From Marinomonas sp. TW1 (lineage in GTDB: Bacteria; Pseudomonadota; Gammaproteobacteria; Pseudomonadales; Marinomonadaceae), in the NCBI RefSeq assembly GCF_001625355.1, contig NZ_JSEE01000017.1:1-64000 (forward strand): a DNA stretch of 64,000 bases, written 5' to 3'. A model generated the notes under the pieces. The model had not been told where the DNA came from and ran no database searches. It saw only the letters and a list, made by a program, of their open reading frames with translations. Position 1 is the first letter of the stretch. Each line of letters begins with the position of its first letter. The translations under genes were made by a program, and so were the position numbers. Below are positions 31,907 to 40,167 of the stretch, piece after piece.

Positions 31907-32467
31907 ATGGGTACTTTAATGTGGTATATTAATAATATAATTATTATATTCTCCATAATATTTATATTAATTTTTGTATCCCGAATAATAATTTCAGCCC
32001 CAAACAATACAGAAAAACTAGTAAGAGCATTATCAGCAGGACTAGCAGTATTTATATATACAATAGCTTCTAAGTCAGGCATAGCAATTCCTGATTTGAT
32101 TTTTCAATCTATCGACATATCTGGAGGGTTCTTATTTAAAACTATTAATCTTTTTCTTCCCGGATTTGTTAGCTCTATTATAGTATACTTTTTTTTAAGA
32201 GCAGTCACCAAAGAGAATAGCAACGACAAATCACTATATTTATTAATATTCTTAAGCGTATTATTAACAGTATCACTTATTGATTTACAGGTTTATTCAT
32301 GGAATATCAACTCTAAAAACTCAATTTTTATATTAAATGGCAGTTTCATAACAGGAATAGTTATTAGCATTATCTTTAATTCAAAATATCTAGCCAGTCT
32401 ATCTATTAGTAAAAACAACACAACCCCTTTCAAAAAAGATCAAAAAAAATGGAAGGATGAATATTAA
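31907..32467 (+). CDS. Five-helix membrane protein of the GTPase operon
   Basis: A 186-residue protein with probable membrane helices at about 7-29, 41-60, 80-99, 108-127 and 138-157 and a basic cytoplasmic tail (FKKDQKKWKDEY). No family recognised. It is first in a three-gene operon: 11 bases separate it from the GTPase gene, and all three are unusually AT-rich. In immune operons a small membrane protein is often the killing or anchoring part; that role is inferred only. Confidence 0.8.
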   Translation: MGTLMWYINNIIIIFSIIFILIFVSRIIISAPNNTEKLVRALSAGLAVFIYTIASKSGIAIPDLIFQSIDISGGFLFKTINLFLPGFVSSIIVYFFLRAVTKENSNDKSLYLLIFLSVLLTVSLIDLQVYSWNINSKNSIFILNGSFITGIVISIIFNSKYLASLSISKNNTTPFKKDQKKWKDEY

Positions 32468-32478
32468 AGGAATAAAAA

Positions 32479-33309
32479 ATGTTAAATAAATTAAAAAATA
32501 AATTTAAAGAATTTGAAAAAGAACTTAAAGTGGAAAAAAAACTTAAAGTGGAAAAAGAAAATAGAAATAAAGAGAGAAAAATATTCATATTTGGAGCACC
32601 TCACTCAGGAAAATCAACATTTACTTCTGAGTTAATAAACTATATAGACTTACATGAAGATTTTATTTTAAGAAGGGATCCCATTAATAATAAAAATGGA
32701 GTCATACAAATTTCAGAATGGTGCGACAATCATGAGTGTGGTAAATTCCCATTACAAACACAGAGCGATACGATTATAAAAATTAACATTGAATTTTCAG
32801 AAAAAAATATTAAAGGATTGAATCGTATTGTTCTATATGAAATATCAGGTGAAAAAACCATGCTATTTGATCCTATTCATGATGATAGTGTAATGAGTGG
32901 GAGTGAAAATACAGCCAACGAAATAATAGAGCTCAAAAATTTTCTTGAAAAATCAGACTGTGTTATGATTTTCGCTTCATCAAAACCTGATTCGACTGAA
33001 GAAAAAAATAGAATTCTAAACTTCTTAGAATTAGTAGATAGAACATATCCAAAAAAACCGATTTGCCTTATCCTAACTAAGTTTGATTTAATAAGAGGCG
33101 ATTATAGAAACCCATCAAAAGCATTAAAAGACCTTTATTACTCTACTGCAGAAATTCTATTTTCAAAAGACAACAGTATGGTATTTGATTTCTCTGTTGG
33201 TGTTGTAGGTGTCAGAAAAATATCAGAAGATGAATCAGAAAATTATATATCAAAAAATCAATCAGAAGATTATTTAAAGGAAATTTTTGATTATATGAGG
33301 ACTATATAA
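32479..33309 (+). CDS. P-loop GTPase-like protein of a putative defence operon
   Basis: A 276-residue protein. After a basic coiled N-terminus with a duplicated LKVEK unit, it has the G1 motif GAPHSGKST (residues 39-47), a Thr/Ser-rich switch region with paired His/Cys (WCDNHECGKF), a YEISGE segment (about 118-123) in the place of G3 DxxG, and LTKFD (about 199-203) as G4. The SGE form recalls small GTPases of bacterial conflict systems. It probably binds GTP and switches the system; no target is known. The stop overlaps the next start by one base. Confidence 0.75.
   Translation: MLNKLKNKFKEFEKELKVEKKLKVEKENRNKERKIFIFGAPHSGKSTFTSELINYIDLHEDFILRRDPINNKNGVIQISEWCDNHECGKFPLQTQSDTIIKINIEFSEKNIKGLNRIVLYEISGEKTMLFDPIHDDSVMSGSENTANEIIELKNFLEKSDCVMIFASSKPDSTEEKNRILNFLELVDRTYPKKPICLILTKFDLIRGDYRNPSKALKDLYYSTAEILFSKDNSMVFDFSVGVVGVRKISEDESENYISKNQSEDYLKEIFDYMRTI
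32517..32560 (+). repeat. In-frame 18-bp duplication in the GTPase gene
   Basis: AACTTAAAGTGGAAAAA occurs twice in tandem and encodes two LKVEK units in the N-terminal coiled segment. Confidence 0.7.
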
Positions 33310-34253
33310 TGAATTTTGATATTGAGATATCTACTGATGTTAGTGGTGTATATAAAACAGCGAGTGGAGAAAAAAAAATTGCATCATATGGCAAACCTAT
33401 AAATGAAAAACCAATTGAAATCCAATCAAAACCATCAGTTTTCATTAGAAAATTAAAAAATGAAAATAGTTCAGTAATTGGCATTAACCTTTACAGTACA
33501 GTAATATCAAACGACTCCTGCTTTATATTTAGACAAACTACTGATGGTATAACTCTACCAGGTCATAATGGAAAAGCATGCTCTACAATTACTCTTAAAT
33601 TCCCATCTATTAGATCAAATTACAAAGAATGGATGTATATCCTAGAGAAAACGATTATAAAAGAAATAAATTTCAATGAATTAACTAATATTTTTTTTAA
33701 AAATAAAAAAAATACTCCTGATTTTTTCTTCACTGAAAACAAAGAAAACAAAGAAAACAAAGAAAACAAAGAAAACAAAGACTTTCTTTACAAATCAAAA
33801 AACAGCAACTTGTACTTGTATATTGGCAGTAACATTAAAGACATAATAATTAATACTTTTGATGAATACTTCAATAAAAAAAGTAAAAAACCTTTTATTT
33901 TTCATAGTTACCATAAATCAAAATATACTGAGAACATCATAAAGGAATTTTATATGATCGAACACTATCACCCAGTAAAAACAAATAGAAACAAAACAGA
34001 TAATGAAGAAAGAAATAGAATAATACAAGACTTATCAATAGTACAAGAGTCAATAAAAACTCACTTAAATATAGTCGATACATTCCGTCCATTTTCCGAC
34101 AATAAATCGACGTTACTCCATCACTTAACCAGAAGTAAGGAAATTGAAAAATCTCACTCAGATATTCTAACTCTCTCATTAAGGTCAATAGAAAAATTAC
34201 AAATTCTACAGTCACGTTATTTGAAAGAACTATTTCCCAATGATATTAATTGA
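33309..34253 (+). CDS. Unknown third protein of the GTPase operon
   Basis: A 314-residue protein with no recognised family. Residues 1-~120 look beta-rich (VFIRKLKNENSSVIGINLY, ITLPGHNGKACSTITLKFP). A repeat linker of KEN units follows near 143-158, then a helical C-terminal half (RSKEIEKSHSDILTLSLRSIEKLQ). It may be an adaptor, sensor or effector for the GTPase. It starts within the GTPase stop codon (TAATG), so expression is tightly coupled. Its end overlaps the end of the convergent integrase remnant by 8 bases. Confidence 0.75.
   Translation: MNFDIEISTDVSGVYKTASGEKKIASYGKPINEKPIEIQSKPSVFIRKLKNENSSVIGINLYSTVISNDSCFIFRQTTDGITLPGHNGKACSTITLKFPSIRSNYKEWMYILEKTIIKEINFNELTNIFFKNKKNTPDFFFTENKENKENKENKENKDFLYKSKNSNLYLYIGSNIKDIIINTFDEYFNKKSKKPFIFHSYHKSKYTENIIKEFYMIEHYHPVKTNRNKTDNEERNRIIQDLSIVQESIKTHLNIVDTFRPFSDNKSTLLHHLTRSKEIEKSHSDILTLSLRSIEKLQILQSRYLKELFPNDIN
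33735..33779 (+). repeat. Five tandem 9-bp units in the third operon gene
   Basis: GAAAACAAA repeated five times, encoding ENK units. Gain or loss of a unit keeps the frame and only changes linker length. Confidence 0.9.
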
Positions 34254-35399
34254 TTGTCGTTCTATTACCCCACTCCCCTAGCGCTTTGCGCATCTGTTCT
34301 CTGGAATGGCTGTGCATGTAGCGTTTGTCCAGTCCGTCCCGTTCGTGGTTGAGTAGCATTTCCCCTATTACCCAGTCGATGCCCATGTCTTGCCAGCTGT
34401 CGCGGGCGAGTTTGCGTATGTCGTGGCTGGTGAACTTGATGCCGACGTCGTCGCTGAGGCTTTGGTACCAACGCTCTATGGTGCGCGTGGTAATGGGCTT
34501 GATGCCTTTGACGCTGAATATGTAGGTGCCACGCTTTGGCAGGCTGTTGATGAGGTCCATGGCGTGTTGAGTAATGGGCAAGCGGTGCTCGGTGCCGTTT
34601 TTGGTGTTCTCTGCGGGTAGGTACCATTCCAACATGTTGGACGAAAAGTGCTTCCATTCGGCAAGGCTGGTTTCGCCTTCTCGGGTGGCGTGGAGCAGCT
34701 GGGTCATGAAGAAGACGCGGCGTTGTTTTGGTTGCTGGTTAATGGCGGCGAGTAACACGGGGAGATCGTGGGGTTTGAGTCGTCCTGGTTGGCTGTCGGG
34801 CTGGGAGGTGGTGAAGCTGCTGAGGGTGATGTTTTTGGTGGAGTTGCTGGCAATGAGGCCGAGTTCGTAGGCGCGTGTAAAGGCGGTTTTCAGGGTGCCA
34901 AGCACGCCTTTTATGGTCGACAGGGCGTAGTCGCTTTGCATGGGCATGTAGAGCTGCTTGTACAGTAAGGGCTTGTCGATGTGGTTGAGCCGCACTTGGT
35001 CGAGCTGGCTGAGTAGATGGTTGCCTATGTAGCTGGACGCGGTGGACACGTAATCCGCCGAGTAGGTTTTGTCGGTGTCGATGTGCTGCATGTACCACAT
35101 TAAGACTTCGCCGCCGGTTTGGAAGGCGGACACGGTGAGGCTGGCTTCCCGATCGGCCAAGGCGTTGGCCCGTATGGCGGGGAGCTCGGCAAAGAGGGTT
35201 TTGGCGGTGACGGCGGCCATTTGGCGAGTTTGGTACGCTGGCGCTTTTTGCCTTTGTAGACGACGTCGTAAAAGGTGCCTCCGGTTCGCGCGGCGTTGAT
35301 GTGGAATTCCACGCGGCGCGAATCGTAGAGGTAGCGCTTGTCGGTTTTCAGAGCGGCTTTGATGGTGGTGTCGGTTATCTTGGTGGCGCGCTTGGTCAT
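34246..35399 (-). pseudogene. Second tyrosine integrase, frameshifted
   Basis: The N-terminal piece (from ATG at 35399: MTKRATKITDTTIKAAL, VYKGKKRQRTKLAKW) and the C-terminal piece (VTAKTLFAELPAIRANAL onward) lie in different frames. They join near 35215-35222, where one base appears lost. The C-terminal part keeps the recombinase set: Arg in HATREGE, HDIRKLARDSW, NHE and Tyr in DKRYMHS. As it stands no full protein is made, unless the shift is a sequencing error. It overlaps the upstream gene by 4 bases. It suggests a second, nested mobile element. Confidence 0.85.
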
Positions 35400-35926
35400 G
35401 CAATGGCCTTGGTGCTTTGCTTGTCCCTTACTAGGCTAACCAGCTCTTTTTCTAGCCGCTTAATAAAGCGTTTTCGCCCTTCTGCCACGTTGTTGGCAAA
35501 GGTCTTTTCGCTCATGCTTTTGTGTGCTGGGCCAAGGCGCAGCTCGGCAGCAAAGACGGGCAAGCTTGCCGCGATACGAGCGTTGCTTAGCGGTTTGCCT
35601 TGTGTGGTTTTGCGCCCTTCGGCCAGTACCGCAGCAAATAAGCAAAGCTTTTGCATGCGGGATAAGTCTGCAAATAGCCAAGCAAAGCCTTTGTCTTTGG
35701 CTGACAGCATGCGAATTTGCCGCATCATGGCGGCATTGCTTTCCCCGCCACCTTGGAAGCTTGGTACCACGCCTGTTTGTAATGATTCACAAATTCGCCC
35801 TGTGTTGCCTACGCCTGTCCAACCGGCATCGGCTGAACTGGCAGTCAGGTAGGTGATTTGGTCGTTGATGATCCGCCATCCTAGCGCGCCCAGTGTGTTT
35901 GATTTGTCCCGGTCTAGCCAGCGCAT
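35396..35926 (-). CDS. Hypothetical protein coupled to the integrase remnant
   Basis: A 176-residue protein with AGGAAG before ATG. It contains LSAKDKGFAWLFADLSRMQKL and a basic C-terminal helix (SEKTFANNVAEGRKRFIKRLEKE). It could be DNA-binding, but no family was recognised. Base composition is GC-rich like the integrase remnant, so the two probably arrived together. ATGA overlap with the integrase start. Confidence 0.65.
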   Translation of the reverse strand: MRWLDRDKSNTLGALGWRIINDQITYLTASSADAGWTGVGNTGRICESLQTGVVPSFQGGGESNAAMMRQIRMLSAKDKGFAWLFADLSRMQKLCLFAAVLAEGRKTTQGKPLSNARIAASLPVFAAELRLGPAHKSMSEKTFANNVAEGRKRFIKRLEKELVSLVRDKQSTKAIA

Positions 35927-36026
35927 GTTTTTTTGCTTCCTATATAAAACGTGGTTTGTGGGTTTGGATGTTGTTTAAATGTTTTGCTATGTTAGTAAGC
36001 TCACTTCATAACAAAGGACGTTATTT

Positions 36027-36290
36027 ATGAGATCAGCAACCGAGTCCCGCAAAATGCAACTCCGTCATGAAGCTCAAGCAGAAAAACACTTCCAAATAGA
36101 AGCTTTCGGCGATGAAATCGCAAAACGTGAAAAATACAAAGCACACAAAGGCTTAGACGCCATTCACTTCTACTTAGTCCAGAAATACCAGTGGACTCCC
36201 GCCACGGTTCGTCATCTTTCTTTCGACGACTTAGAATTCTTGTTGAAAGAAGAGAAACATGGCTGGGAGTTCATATTCGAAGAGGATTAA
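36027..36290 (+). CDS. Hypothetical protein, plus strand in the early region
   Basis: An 87-residue charged protein (MRSATESRKMQLRHEAQ, then YLVQKYQWTPATVRHLSFDDLEFLLKEE). The C-terminal helix-rich part recalls small phage proteins with unknown roles. AGGACGTT precedes ATG. It reads against its neighbours and may be expressed separately from the early operon. Confidence 0.6.
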   Translation: MRSATESRKMQLRHEAQAEKHFQIEAFGDEIAKREKYKAHKGLDAIHFYLVQKYQWTPATVRHLSFDDLEFLLKEEKHGWEFIFEED

Positions 36291-36297
36291 CGGCAAC

Positions 36298-36606
36298 CTA
36301 TTCCTGAGTGTCTTCTTTTTTCCAGAAACGGCGCTGGGTTCGCCATAGGTAAGCCTTGAGCCGTTGATGCTCTATTTTTTCGATTTCTTCTGCCGTAATC
36401 TCTAAATTAGGGTGCTTGATCTTTTCCTTTTCAAGCTCCCTTTCCAGCTTTTCAACTTTGTTCATTAAACTTCCCTGCTCCATTCTTGCGTGTATCGCTG
36501 CGGCTCGAAGATGCATCCGATCTGCCACGCCAAAGCGATCCCATAACCACTTTACAAATCGCTGGCTTGGTGTGTTTTCCCAATGTTTGTATTTCTGCTT
36601 TTTCAT
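36298..36606 (-). CDS. Hypothetical helical early protein
   Basis: A 102-residue very basic and charged protein with a central coiled-coil stretch (MNKVEKLERELEKEKIKHP). GGAG lies before ATG. Last gene of the leftward early operon before the integrase remnant. Function unknown. Confidence 0.6.
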   Translation of the reverse strand: MKKQKYKHWENTPSQRFVKWLWDRFGVADRMHLRAAAIHARMEQGSLMNKVEKLERELEKEKIKHPNLEITAEEIEKIEHQRLKAYLWRTQRRFWKKEDTQE

Positions 36607-36622
36607 TATTGGCTCCTGTTTC

Positions 36623-36871
36623 TCAAACCCCCACAGACCGTGGGTAAGCGTTTTTCATAATCTCTGTAATTCGAATGGGGTTGGTGATTTGCTCCCATTC
36701 TTGAAACTCAACATTCACTAACTCCCATAACCCTTCATCATTCACTTTCAGGAAGGCGTAAGCTCCCTTAAAAAAGTAAATGTAATTACAGTCTCGCGGT
36801 GCATCACTCCAGCTCGCAGTCACCTCAGAGCCATCGTCAAAGTGATAGCGAATTAGGTTCTCAGTGCTCAT
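36623..36871 (-). CDS. Hypothetical early protein
   Basis: About 82 residues, started at 36871 because AAGAGG lies before this ATG; it then overlaps the upstream gene by 4 bases. Beta-rich with aromatic residues (IRYHFDDGSEVTASW, YIYFFKGAYAFLKV). Function unknown. Confidence 0.6.
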   Translation of the reverse strand: MSTENLIRYHFDDGSEVTASWSDAPRDCNYIYFFKGAYAFLKVNDEGLWELVNVEFQEWEQITNPIRITEIMKNAYPRSVGV

Positions 36872-37221
36872 GTCACACCTCTTAATAAATCTTTCAACTG
36901 ACAAACTTTTTCACGGCCGACCACTCGGCGGTGCAGTAATTCTTGCTCTGTCAGCTTTTCACCAAAGCTGGGCGCTTCGATGACAACACGCTTGAAACGC
37001 TCACCTCGTTGCCATGCCTTGCACACGTCTTGGTAGATTTTGGTGAAGGCTCGTTTGCCAGCCCCAGTGTCGCGTCGACGCAGTTTTGAGAAACCGACTC
37101 GTCGCCCTGCTTCGAACACCACCGCGTGGCTTGGTTGCCAGTGTGCTAGGTCGTGTGAGTTGCTTGCGGCTTCAAAATACGTCGCTTCTGCGGTTGGGAA
37201 TTCATCAAACAAATCGTACAT
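36868..37221 (-). CDS. Hypothetical early protein
   Basis: A 117-residue protein with a basic centre (RRVGFSKLRRRDTGAGKRAF) and a charged C-terminal helix. Position after the replication gene suggests a role in replication or recombination, but no motif proves it. It lies 9 bases downstream of the O-like gene. Confidence 0.55.
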   Translation of the reverse strand: MYDLFDEFPTAEATYFEAASNSHDLAHWQPSHAVVFEAGRRVGFSKLRRRDTGAGKRAFTKIYQDVCKAWQRGERFKRVVIEAPSFGEKLTEQELLHRRVVGREKVCQLKDLLRGVT

Positions 37222-37230
37222 GGCTCGCTC

Positions 37231-38028
37231 CTACCAGTTGGTATCGTGGATATTCGACAAGCTTTCGCTCACTTGCTGTTTGGCCGAGTGCAGCGGCGGT
37301 GCCGGTCGCCCTGTGGCGAACTTCATGGAATTGCGCATCCACGTTCGCCATGCGGCCACCCAATCCGCCATGGTTGAGCCCTTGGCTCGGTGATGGTCCA
37401 AGAAATTATTGGTCTCAGTTCGCCAGTCGGTGGTGATTTGGTTTTCGGTTAGCCAATCGAGCATTCGCTGGTCAACGAGAAATTCATCAGGAACGCCAGA
37501 AGCCCGTTTTGATTTTTTGCGTTTGGGCGGAACGACCAAAATATCTTTTGAATCTATTTGTGATTCTATTGAAGAATCTATTAGTGAATTGTAGGAATCT
37601 CTTTCAGGGTTAGAGGAAAGAGATTCAGGGTTAGCGGAACCATTTTCAGGGTTAGCGGAACCATTTTCAGGGCTAGAATCGCCTTTGGAATCTCTTTCCA
37701 TGTCCGTTTCTAAGGGTGAATTAGATTCAGGGTTAGGTATTTCAGCCAATCTATAACGATTCACCTTGCCGTATTTCTTCCCATCAAAGTCCGTTGAGTG
37801 GATACCACCACCTTGGGAAATGACTTCGACATAACCAAGTTCAATAAGCTTCTTCATTGAATTGGTCACTGTGCGCTCCGTCATGCCACCCAACTTGGCT
37901 AAGTGCGCCTTGCTGGGGTAGCACTCGCTTTTCTCATTGGCGTAGTTTGCCAGCAAGATCAACACCATCTTGGTTGTACAAGGGAGGTCAACCTTGTAAA
38001 TGGTGTCTGATAGATGCTTAAGGCTCAT
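37231..38028 (-). CDS. Replication protein O-like (helix-turn-helix initiator)
   Basis: A 265-residue protein. The N-terminal winged-helix (TTKMVLILLANYANEKSECYP, then AHLAKLGGMTERTVTNSMKKL) is typical of phage O-type initiators. A low-complexity linker with a duplicated GSANPEN unit follows, and then a C-terminal helical domain (WRTETNNFLDHHRAKGSTMADWVAAW) like DnaT-type loaders. It should bind the phage origin, possibly within its own linker DNA, and recruit host helicase. It overlaps the DUF2786 gene by 4 bases. No separate P-type loader was seen. Confidence 0.78.
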   Translation of the reverse strand: MSLKHLSDTIYKVDLPCTTKMVLILLANYANEKSECYPSKAHLAKLGGMTERTVTNSMKKLIELGYVEVISQGGGIHSTDFDGKKYGKVNRYRLAEIPNPESNSPLETDMERDSKGDSSPENGSANPENGSANPESLSSNPERDSYNSLIDSSIESQIDSKDILVVPPKRKKSKRASGVPDEFLVDQRMLDWLTENQITTDWRTETNNFLDHHRAKGSTMADWVAAWRTWMRNSMKFATGRPAPPLHSAKQQVSESLSNIHDTNW

Positions 38029-38711
38029 GCTATGCCCCCAAGCCTTAATTGCTGTTCTTGCTGATTCGTTGTCGCCTGATTTAACAGCGCTTCGTCACCA
38101 GTCGCCCAACCCAATCTTTTGCAAGCATCAGCCTCTTGACGATTATCTATTTTAGTTTTACGAGCTTTCACATCAGTCATGCCTTTGGTGTACTTGTCGT
38201 GATGACTGTCTACTTCTTTAGGTGCCTTCCGACGACCAAAAACATTCACTAACTTTCGGGAGGCCGACATTACCCAGCCAGTACAAAACTGATCTTGCTG
38301 TTTTGCGTTCGCTCGAAATTTTTTCTTGAAGTCCGCTCTCGCTTTTTCGAGTTGCTGATGCAAGACATCAAATGAGTAAGCGGCTAATTGCGTGTCTGTT
38401 TCTAAGCCAATAAAAGTCGGTATACAAAACCACTGGTATCGATCTCGCTTCACTTTGCAGTCATAGTTAATGACGCAATAGGTTCCAGAAATGGCCATGA
38501 TGGCCGTTAACAAATTCGATTCGTATTCCTTTATATTTTTACGGGGAATGGATCGAACTGAAACCTCAGTGATAGCAAGTTCATCTTCATTGATACTATG
38601 CTTTTTCATCAAAGCCATTGCCTGACGCTTGGCCGTTTCTGCCTCATGCGGGTTATCACTTTGAGACAACGCCAACAGCTTACGAATTTTGTCTTGATGC
38701 CGCTTATCCAT
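38025..38711 (-). CDS. DUF2786-domain protein
   Basis: A 228-residue protein. The first ~40 residues carry the DUF2786 signature (IRKLLALSQSDNPHEAETAKRQA, then MKKHSINEDEL). The rest is a mixed domain with basic helices (RADFKKKFRANAKQQ). The family is frequent in phage early operons; its function is not established. Coupled to the O-like gene by an ATGA overlap. Confidence 0.8.
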   Translation of the reverse strand: MDKRHQDKIRKLLALSQSDNPHEAETAKRQAMALMKKHSINEDELAITEVSVRSIPRKNIKEYESNLLTAIMAISGTYCVINYDCKVKRDRYQWFCIPTFIGLETDTQLAAYSFDVLHQQLEKARADFKKKFRANAKQQDQFCTGWVMSASRKLVNVFGRRKAPKEVDSHHDKYTKGMTDVKARKTKIDNRQEADACKRLGWATGDEALLNQATTNQQEQQLRLGGIA

Positions 38712-38714
38712 AAC

Positions 38715-39155
38715 CTACCCCTTTATCTGCTTCTTACTGTGCTCAAGCACGGCTTCACGAAGATCCATTAACGCCTCGATGGCTTCGGTGATTTCACGCT
38801 GGCATTGCTCTTGTTCGCGCATGGTCAGCTTGCCGTCTTCCATGGATTTATGAATCATCGCCAATACATCGCCGTGTTCTTTACCGGCTTTCAGCACAGA
38901 TTCCAGAATGCCCAGCGGTGCGGCTTGCTTCGCCTTGATGCTTAGCTCCATGCCCATGGCGCGGTAGATGGCGTGATTACCGGTAATGAGTTGCAAGGCA
39001 ACAGACTCCCGCAAAGTCAGCTTGTGGGTCTCTGATTGTGGGTTGGCCTTATTAATCAGAACCTGATGCCCTACTCCCATCAACGGCGCAATAGCTTTCG
39101 CGCCCATCCCAGAGTTATGGACTGTGTCGTATATCGCTTGGTCAATGTGATCCAT
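38715..39155 (-). CDS. CII-family phage regulatory protein
   Basis: A 146-residue protein like the CII family of P2/P22-type prophages of Pseudomonas and relatives: AIYDTVHNSGMGAKAIAPLMG then LINKANPQSETHKLTLRESVALQ, with a helical C-terminus. CII proteins act on lysogeny promoters. It is preceded by GGAG. It lies 3 bases upstream of the DUF2786 gene. Confidence 0.78.
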   Translation of the reverse strand: MDHIDQAIYDTVHNSGMGAKAIAPLMGVGHQVLINKANPQSETHKLTLRESVALQLITGNHAIYRAMGMELSIKAKQAAPLGILESVLKAGKEHGDVLAMIHKSMEDGKLTMREQEQCQREITEAIEALMDLREAVLEHSKKQIKG

Positions 39156-39253
39156 TGTTTTCTCCTGAAATAACTAAACGTACTCTTAACTTGAAGCCAC
39201 GTTTTTAATGTTCTAAATTCGGTATTCCATTACTCAGAAAGCAAGGAAAGCGC

Positions 39254-39553
39254 ATGAATATTGTGATTCTCAAAGAAATCGGTGAGAGCCTTCACGTTAG
39301 TAAAAGACTCCCAAACATTTCTGGCCCAGTGCCCCGCTTCTTAGAAGTTCTTAACATTCCAGAAGAGCAACTAGACCTAAAGGCTCCAGATGGATTTATT
39401 GTTGTCTCTGTTACCTACGAAATTGAGAACAACGTATTAATCCCCACCGTCGACTGTCTTCCCTTCCTCGGTGAAGAATCCATTCCTGACCTAATTAGAA
39501 AATTCAGATGCTATATCTTGGAAAAAGCACCTGAGAAAGACGAGGAGGATTAG
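39254..39553 (+). CDS. Hypothetical plus-strand protein
   Basis: A 99-residue acidic protein, probably mixed alpha/beta (MNIVILKEIGESLHVSKRL, GFIVVSVTYEIENNVLIP). AAGGAAAG precedes ATG. It is encoded opposite to the early operon and overlaps the next gene's end by 4 bases. Function unknown. Confidence 0.6.
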   Translation: MNIVILKEIGESLHVSKRLPNISGPVPRFLEVLNIPEEQLDLKAPDGFIVVSVTYEIENNVLIPTVDCLPFLGEESIPDLIRKFRCYILEKAPEKDEED

Positions 39554-39828
39554 CTCCCCCCATCAGACAGGGGCGGCGTTTCTTTAAAACCCCTGTCTTC
39601 ATTAAAAAATTCAGGCGTAATGGTGAGGTTTGTTATATCTTTCAGGACGGCCTCAACCATTACTTTCGTTTCATATATTTGCTGGCTTACTTGAGTACCT
39701 TGTAATCCGGAGCTTTGAAGCTTTAATCCTGCGGTATGACAAGAATCTCTTAAATGATCCAAAGCCCGAACTACACGTACAGCGCTGGGGCAAATAATGA
39801 CGCGGCGTATCTCTTGTTGTTCACTCAT
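39550..39828 (-). CDS. Hypothetical early protein downstream of cro
   Basis: About 92 residues, started at 39828 because GGAGAAAAC stands directly before this ATG. It contains RRVIICPSAVRVVRALDHLRD and looks soluble. First gene after cro; function unknown. Confidence 0.6.
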   Translation of the reverse strand: MSEQQEIRRVIICPSAVRVVRALDHLRDSCHTAGLKLQSSGLQGTQVSQQIYETKVMVEAVLKDITNLTITPEFFNEDRGFKETPPLSDGGS

Positions 39829-39875
39829 TGTTTTCTCCTGATTCATTCAAACGTGTTCTGGTTGAAAATCGTTCG

Positions 39876-40061
39876 CTAAGCTGATTTGACATAAAGCGCT
39901 GGGTCGTACTTCAACGCGCCATTGGTTAGCTTCTCAATTCGGAGGGCTTGTTTCTCGGGAATCACATCGCCCCATTGAGAAACAGAGCTTTGTGAAATTT
40001 TTAAAAACTCAGCAATCCTTGTCCCGCTACCAAAGTGATCAATCAATCGTTTTTTGAGCAT
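39876..40061 (-). CDS. Cro-like transcriptional regulator
   Basis: A 61-residue helix-turn-helix protein (GTRIAEFLKISQSSVSQWGDVIPEKQALRIEKLT), the size and layout of lambdoid Cro proteins. It is divergent from the CI-like gene, with operator-type sites between them. It should repress the CI promoter and open the lytic programme. Confidence 0.85.
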   Translation of the reverse strand: MLKKRLIDHFGSGTRIAEFLKISQSSVSQWGDVIPEKQALRIEKLTNGALKYDPALYVKSA

Positions 40062-40079
40062 GTTTCGTTCAATCCGGAA

Positions 40080-40167
40080 TTTAAGTTTTCCTAAGTTTAA
40101 TGTCTTAGGAAAACTTAAGTCAAGATAACTTAAGATTACTTACATAGATTTATTTAGGATTCCTTAA
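40080..40167. promoter_or_regulatory. CI/Cro operator region
   Basis: Divergent intergenic DNA with three related 16-bp sites: TTTAAGTTTTCCTAAG (40080-40095), its mirror CTTAGGAAAACTTAAG (40104-40119), and TTTAGGATTCCTTAAA (40153-40168) overlapping the CI start. An extra AACTTAAG lies near 40127-40134. These are the probable binding sites for CI and Cro. Confidence 0.75.

Noticed and set aside
37640-37690. Repeats in the O-like gene as a replication origin
   Set aside because: The duplicated GSANPEN-coding unit could be origin iterons as in lambda O, but only about two copies are present without an AT-rich element beside them, so no origin is claimed.
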